64,000 nucleotides of DNA, from contig NZ_RCHV01000002.1 in the NCBI RefSeq assembly GCF_003665095.1, positions 1,621,501 to 1,685,500 of the forward strand, in the 5' to 3' direction. The notes under the pieces are model-generated. The model made no database searches, was not told where the DNA came from, and saw only the letters and a program-made list of their open reading frames with translations. Of this stretch, positions 60,703-64,000 are shown piece by piece. Each line of letters begins with the position of its first letter. Position 1 is the stretch's first letter. The stretch comes from Streptomyces sp. Z26 (GTDB taxonomy: Bacteria; Actinomycetota; Actinomycetes; Streptomycetales; Streptomycetaceae). The translations under genes were made by a program, and so were the position numbers.

Positions 60703-61719
60703 TTACGACTCCGCGAGGATCTGTCCGACGTAACGTGCCACTGCGCGTACCGCTCCCATCGTTCCGGGGTAGTCCATACGGGTCGGTCCCACCACGCCGA
60801 GTTTGGCGACCGCTTCTTCGCCCGAACCGTAGCCGACGGAGACGACCGACGTGGAACTCAGACCTTCGTGGGCGTTCTCGTGCCCGATTCGCACCGTCAT
60901 GCCCGACTCGGTGGCCTCACCGAGCAGTTTCAGCAGCACGACCTGCTCCTCCAGCGCCTCCAGCACCGGCCGGATCGTCAGGGGGAAGTCGTGCCCGAAG
61001 CGGGTGAGGTTCGCGGTGCCGCCGATGATCAGGCGCTCCTCGGTCTCCTCGACCAACGTCTCCAGCAGCGTCGCGAGCACCAGCGAGATGGTGCCGCGGT
61101 CCTCCGCGTCGAACGCCTCCGGCAGGTCCTGCACGAGACGGGGCACCTCGGCGAAACGCTGGCCGGTGACACAGCTGTTGAGCCGCGCCCGCAGGTCCGC
61201 GACCGTGGTCTCGCCCAGCGGCGCCGGGCAGTCGACCAGGCGCTGCTCGACCCGGCCCGTGTCGGTGATCAGCACCAGCATCAGCCGGGCGGGCGCGAGG
61301 GACAGCAGCTCGACGTGGCGGACCGTGGAGCGCGTCAGCGACGGGTACTGCACGACGGCGACCTGCCGCGTCAGCTGCGCGAGCAGCCGGACCGTACGGC
61401 CGACGACGTCGTCCAGGTCGACGGCGCCGTCGAGGAAGTTCTGGATCGCGCGGCGCTCGGGCGACGACAGCGGCTTGACGCCCGCGAGCTTGTCGACGAA
61501 GAGGCGGTACCCCTTGTCGGTGGGCACCCGGCCCGCGCTCTTGTGCGGCTGCGCGATGAAACCGTCGTCCTCCAGCGCCGCCATGTCGTTGCGCACCGTG
61601 GCCGGTGACACCTGGAGGTTGTGCCGCTCGGTGAGCGCCTTGGAGCCGACGGGCTCCTCCGTGCCGACGTAGTCCTGCACGATGGCGCGCAACACTTCGA
61701 GCCTGCGTTCGCTGAGCAC
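60703..61719 (-). CDS. hrcA: Heat-inducible transcription repressor HrcA
   Basis: A 338-residue repressor of class I heat-shock genes. The winged helix contains [20 protein letters not shown] and [19 protein letters not shown], then [20 protein letters not shown], and the GAF-like effector domain with [12 protein letters not shown] near the C-terminus. GTG 61719 follows GGGAGG. A CIRCE operator 87 bases upstream indicates autoregulation, with GroEL presumably setting HrcA activity. Confidence 0.97.
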   Translation of the reverse strand: MLSERRLEVLRAIVQDYVGTEEPVGSKALTERHNLQVSPATVRNDMAALEDDGFIAQPHKSAGRVPTDKGYRLFVDKLAGVKPLSSPERRAIQNFLDGAVDLDDVVGRTVRLLAQLTRQVAVVQYPSLTRSTVRHVELLSLAPARLMLVLITDTGRVEQRLVDCPAPLGETTVADLRARLNSCVTGQRFAEVPRLVQDLPEAFDAEDRGTISLVLATLLETLVEETEERLIIGGTANLTRFGHDFPLTIRPVLEALEEQVVLLKLLGEATESGMTVRIGHENAHEGLSSTSVVSVGYGSGEEAVAKLGVVGPTRMDYPGTMGAVRAVARYVGQILAES

Positions 61720-61805
61720 GCGCGCACCTCCCGTACAAGCGTGGTCCGGCACGCGTCCCCGCCGGTCCTTCTGCTGGTCTTCCGGTTCGTCTGCTGGTCG
61801 CCCCA

Positions 61806-61832
61806 CTGGCACTCGTGATCCCTGAGTGCCAA
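61806..61832. promoter_or_regulatory. CIRCE operator
   Basis: On the minus strand TTGGCACTC, a 9-base spacer, then GAGTGCCAG. This is the HrcA operator (consensus TTAGCACTC-N9-GAGTGCTAA) with one change in the left arm and two in the right. A -10 box, TACACT, lies just upstream at 61846-61851 (minus strand), placing CIRCE over the transcription start region. Confidence 0.93.
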
Positions 61833-61944
61833 CCGCCCCGCAGCCAGTGTACGGCCGCCCGGCACGGCCGGGGCAAGGCGGCCTACCCGACGGTATCGCG
61901 GGACCGCGCGCCCGGACACGTGCGTCCCGGCCGTACGTTGCGGA

Positions 61945-61950
61945 TAGCGT
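61945..61950 (+). promoter_or_regulatory. -10 box of a leaderless promoter
   Basis: TAGCGT matches TAnnnT and ends six bases before the ATG at 61957. No ribosome site is present. Confidence 0.55.
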
Positions 61951-61956
61951 CCCCGC

Positions 61957-62712
61957 ATGGAAGGCCGTTGGGAAGACCTCGGACAGGGAGTCGTACGACG
62001 CCGACTGCCCCGGTGGGACGCCACGGTGGGCGCGGTCGCGGGCACGCGCGGCGTCCTCGTCGTGGACACCGGGGCGACGCTGGGCGAAGGGGCCGCGATC
62101 CGGCGGGAGGTACGGGCGCGCTTCGGGCTGCCCGTGACGCATGTCGCACTGACGCACCCGCACTTCGACCATGTGCTGGGGGCGGGCGCGTTCGCCGGGG
62201 TGGAGGTGTACGGGGCGGTGGTCGGCCCGGTCGACGCGGCGGCGGGCCCGGTCGGCGGAGGCCGTGGCGACCCGTACGCGCCGGAGGTGCTGCACGCCGA
62301 CGCCGTACGGCACGGCCTGGACCCGGCGGCGGCGACGGAGGCGGTCGACGTGCTCGTACGGCCCCGGCACCAGGTGTCCGACGACGTCACGCTGTCGCTG
62401 GGCGACGGCCGGAGGGTGCTCCTCGCCAACGTCGGCCCCGGCCACACCGGCCACGACCTGGCGGTGCTCGTACCCGGCCGGGACGGCTCCGGCGCACCTC
62501 CCACCCTGTTCTGCGGCGACCTCGTGGAGGAGTCCGGCGAGCCCCAGGCGGGCGGCGACGCGCACCCGGCGCGCTGGCCCGCCGCGCTGGACCGGCTGCT
62601 GGCGCTGGGCGGCGAGGACGCCCGGTACGTGCCGGGGCACGGCGCGGTGGTGGACGCGGCGTTCGTACGGGCGCAACGGGACGCGCTGGCCCGGCGGTTC
62701 GGGCGGGGCTGA
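61957..62712 (+). CDS. MBL-fold metallo-hydrolase
   Basis: A 251-residue protein with [16 protein letters not shown], metal motif [17 protein letters not shown], then [33 protein letters not shown] and a closing VPGHGAVV. The first metal motif has HxHxDH intact. It resembles glyoxalase-II-like and quinoprotein-relay-type MBL proteins. Substrate unknown. It is divergent from hrcA and probably leaderless. A Gly/Arg-rich repetitive spacer separates it from DUF3097. Confidence 0.87.
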   Translation: MEGRWEDLGQGVVRRRLPRWDATVGAVAGTRGVLVVDTGATLGEGAAIRREVRARFGLPVTHVALTHPHFDHVLGAGAFAGVEVYGAVVGPVDAAAGPVGGGRGDPYAPEVLHADAVRHGLDPAAATEAVDVLVRPRHQVSDDVTLSLGDGRRVLLANVGPGHTGHDLAVLVPGRDGSGAPPTLFCGDLVEESGEPQAGGDAHPARWPAALDRLLALGGEDARYVPGHGAVVDAAFVRAQRDALARRFGRG

Positions 62713-62784
62713 ACGGGCCGCCGGGGACGGGCGCGGGGCGGGGACGTACGGGAGCGGCGGACGCGGGGGGTGCGAGGGTGGACG

Positions 62785-62836
62785 CGTGCGGGGGTCGGGG
62801 GTGCGCGTGGCGTGCGGGGGTCGGGGGTGCGCGTGG
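62785..62836. repeat. 26-bp perfect tandem duplication, G-rich
   Basis: The unit beginning CGTGCGGGGGTCGGGGGTGC and ending GCGTGG occupies 62785-62810 and is repeated exactly at 62811-62836, immediately upstream of the DUF3097 promoter. The top strand has several runs of five G. Confidence 0.85.
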
Positions 62837-62853
62837 TGGGCGGGGCGGGCGTG

Positions 62854-62859
62854 AAGAAT
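62854..62859 (+). promoter_or_regulatory. -10 box of a leaderless promoter
   Basis: AAGAAT ends seven bases before the ATG at 62867; there is no ribosome site. The first position deviates from TAnnnT. Confidence 0.5.
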
Positions 62860-62866
62860 GGGGCAC

Positions 62867-63709
62867 ATGCGCAGCCGCCAGTACGACCCCGACTTCACCC
62901 CGCCCTGGAAGCGGCGGAAGCCCGTCCGCGAGGTCGAGGCCACCCCGGACCCCGACCTCGTGGTCGAGGAGGTCACGACCGGCTTCTGCGGCGCCGTCGT
63001 CCGCTGCGAGAAGACGGCGCAGGGCCCGACGGTCACCCTGGAGGACCGCTTCGGCAAGCACCGCGTCTTCCCCCTGGAGCCGAGCGGCTTCCTGCTGGAC
63101 GGCGAACCGGTCACGCTCGTACGCCCCCGCCCCGGCGCGCGTACCCCTCCCGCGGGCGCCGGGCGCACGGCCTCGGGGTCGGTCGCCGTACCGGGCGCGC
63201 GGGCACGGGTGGCACGCGCCGGGCGCATCTACGTCGAGGGGCGGCACGACGCGGAGCTGGTGGAACGGGTGTGGGGCGACGACCTGCGGATCGAGGGGGT
63301 CGTCGTCGAGTACCTGGAGGGGGTCGACGACCTCCCGGCCATCGTGCGGGACTTCGGCCCGGCGCCGGACGCGCGGCTCGGCGTGCTGGTGGACCACCTC
63401 GTGCCCGGCTCGAAGGAGTCCCGCATCGCCGCGGAGGTGACGGGCGACGACGTGCTCGTGGTCGGGCACCCGTACATCGACGTGTGGGAGGCCGTGAAGC
63501 CCGCCTCGGTGGGCATCGCGGCCTGGCCTCGCGTCCCGCGCGGGCAGGACTGGAAGACGGGTGTCTGCGCGGCCCTGGGCTGGCCGCCGAACACGGGCGC
63601 GGCGTGGCAGCGCATCCTCGGCACGGTCCACTCGTACCGCGACCTGGAACCGGAACTGCTGGGCCGGGTGGAGGAGTTGATCGACTTCGTGACCTCGCCC
63701 GCCACCTGA
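62867..63709 (+). CDS. DUF3097 family protein
   Basis: A 280-residue actinobacterial protein of unknown function. It contains [80 protein letters not shown] and [20 protein letters not shown], with a variable Pro/Gly-rich insertion around residues 88-112. The [11 protein letters not shown] and [12 protein letters not shown] segments resemble TOPRIM-like motifs (conserved Glu, then a D-x-D-like region), so nucleic-acid metabolism is a reasonable guess. ATG 62867 is favoured by the leaderless -10; another ATG lies three codons upstream. Confidence 0.85.
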   Translation: MRSRQYDPDFTPPWKRRKPVREVEATPDPDLVVEEVTTGFCGAVVRCEKTAQGPTVTLEDRFGKHRVFPLEPSGFLLDGEPVTLVRPRPGARTPPAGAGRTASGSVAVPGARARVARAGRIYVEGRHDAELVERVWGDDLRIEGVVVEYLEGVDDLPAIVRDFGPAPDARLGVLVDHLVPGSKESRIAAEVTGDDVLVVGHPYIDVWEAVKPASVGIAAWPRVPRGQDWKTGVCAALGWPPNTGAAWQRILGTVHSYRDLEPELLGRVEELIDFVTSPAT

Positions 63710-63769
63710 GCCCCGCTCGTGCCCGGTCGCCGGAGCCGCGCCGGGCGGGCGACGGGGGCGAGGACCGGC

Positions 63770-64000
63770 TCAGGTCAGCGTCCTGAACTCCGTCGTGTCC
63801 AGCGTGACTCCCAACAGGTCCAACGGCACCGCCTCGCCGAACTTGGTCGTCCTCTCCACCCTGTAGTCGGCCTCGTCGCCCACCCCCACGGGCTCGGTGA
63901 GCAGCACGCAACGACCGTCCAAGGGGTCGACGACCAGGTAGGCCGGGACTCCTCCCGCCGCGTAGATCGACCGCTTGACCCGGTGGTCGCGGTGGACACT
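63770..64000 (-). CDS. Uma2 (DUF820) family restriction-endonuclease-fold protein, truncated
   Basis: The C-terminal 76 residues of a minus-strand gene whose start lies beyond the window. The frame reads HRDHRVKRSIYAAGGVPAYL, then VVDPLDGRCVLLTEP, and ends FGEAVPLDLLGVTLDTTEF before a TGA. The 'KR..YA..GVP.Y..VDP' segment is the hallmark of Uma2-family PD-(D/E)XK proteins, which are expanded in streptomycetes and cyanobacteria and have no settled function. The catalytic Asp/Glu residues would lie in the missing part or at the left edge. Confidence 0.85.
   Translation of the reverse strand, partial: SVHRDHRVKRSIYAAGGVPAYLVVDPLDGRCVLLTEPVGVGDEADYRVERTTKFGEAVPLDLLGVTLDTTEFRTLT

Overview
The window is a gene-dense, very high-GC stretch of an actinobacterial chromosome, almost certainly Streptomyces or a close relative. 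The evidence is strongly GC-biased third positions, a mycothiol-dependent dehydrogenase, an HrdD-type sigma factor, a dual-Zur-box zinc operon, a c-di-AMP riboswitch in front of a resuscitation-promoting factor, and many promoters that sit directly on their start codons. From memory, the order hrdD-dnaG ... ppdK ... dusB ... glyS-znuACB-zur-uppS-recO ... leuA ... phoH-ybeY-corC ... era-rnz ... rsmE ... dnaJ-hrcA matches the conserved chromosome core around the S. coelicolor hrdD-to-hrcA interval. Accessory genes are inserted between these landmarks. I see no rRNA or tRNA gene, insertion sequence, prophage or CRISPR array.

Layout. 1-13.6 kb: a truncated TetR regulator, a DUF664 protein, hrdD, dnaG, an FAD-dependent reductase, a dGTPase, cutA, a VOC protein, an AraC regulator, a short-chain dehydrogenase coupled to an orphan CitB-type response regulator, then a ydaO riboswitch controlling a secreted Rpf/LysM/M23 cell-wall hydrolase. 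13.7-19 kb: an Svp-like phosphopantetheinyl transferase coupled to a metallophosphoesterase, ppdK with stacked hairpins behind it and a 15-bp inverted repeat in front, and dodecin. 19-22.1 kb: a five-gene cassette with a Cys-containing 64-residue protein, a DUF6879 protein, an XRE/DUF5753 regulator, a 36-residue peptide and an isoaspartyl-methyltransferase homologue; it looks like an uncharacterised RiPP-type system. 22.2-26.2 kb: dusB, then a regulator divergent from an MFS exporter. 26.5-29.8 kb: three unrecognised membrane-associated genes, two of which share an unusual sequence module.

29.9-38.4 kb: an MBL hydrolase, glyS, the zinc uptake operon with zur, uppS, an 87-bp direct repeat and recO. 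38.5-43.9 kb: a two-component system with an MMPL exporter, and a TerB-like protein. 44.1-47.7 kb: leuA with a leader-peptide attenuator, and a protealysin-type M4 peptidase followed by its emfourin-type inhibitor. 47.7-49.4 kb: a mycothiol-dependent formaldehyde/S-nitrosomycothiol dehydrogenase with an MBL partner, of clearly different base composition. 49.5-64 kb: a PfkB kinase, phoH-ybeY-corC, MmcQ, a degenerate cytidine deaminase, era, rnz, HIT, rsmE, a nitronate monooxygenase, dnaJ, hrcA with its CIRCE operator, an MBL protein, DUF3097, and a truncated Uma2 endonuclease.

Recurring themes are translational coupling through ATGA/GTGA overlaps, leaderless promoters (an actinobacterial -10 box 6-7 nt before ATG), perfect GC-rich hairpins between convergent genes, short minisatellite-like tandem repeats between genes, and a marked excess of the hexamer CGTACG.
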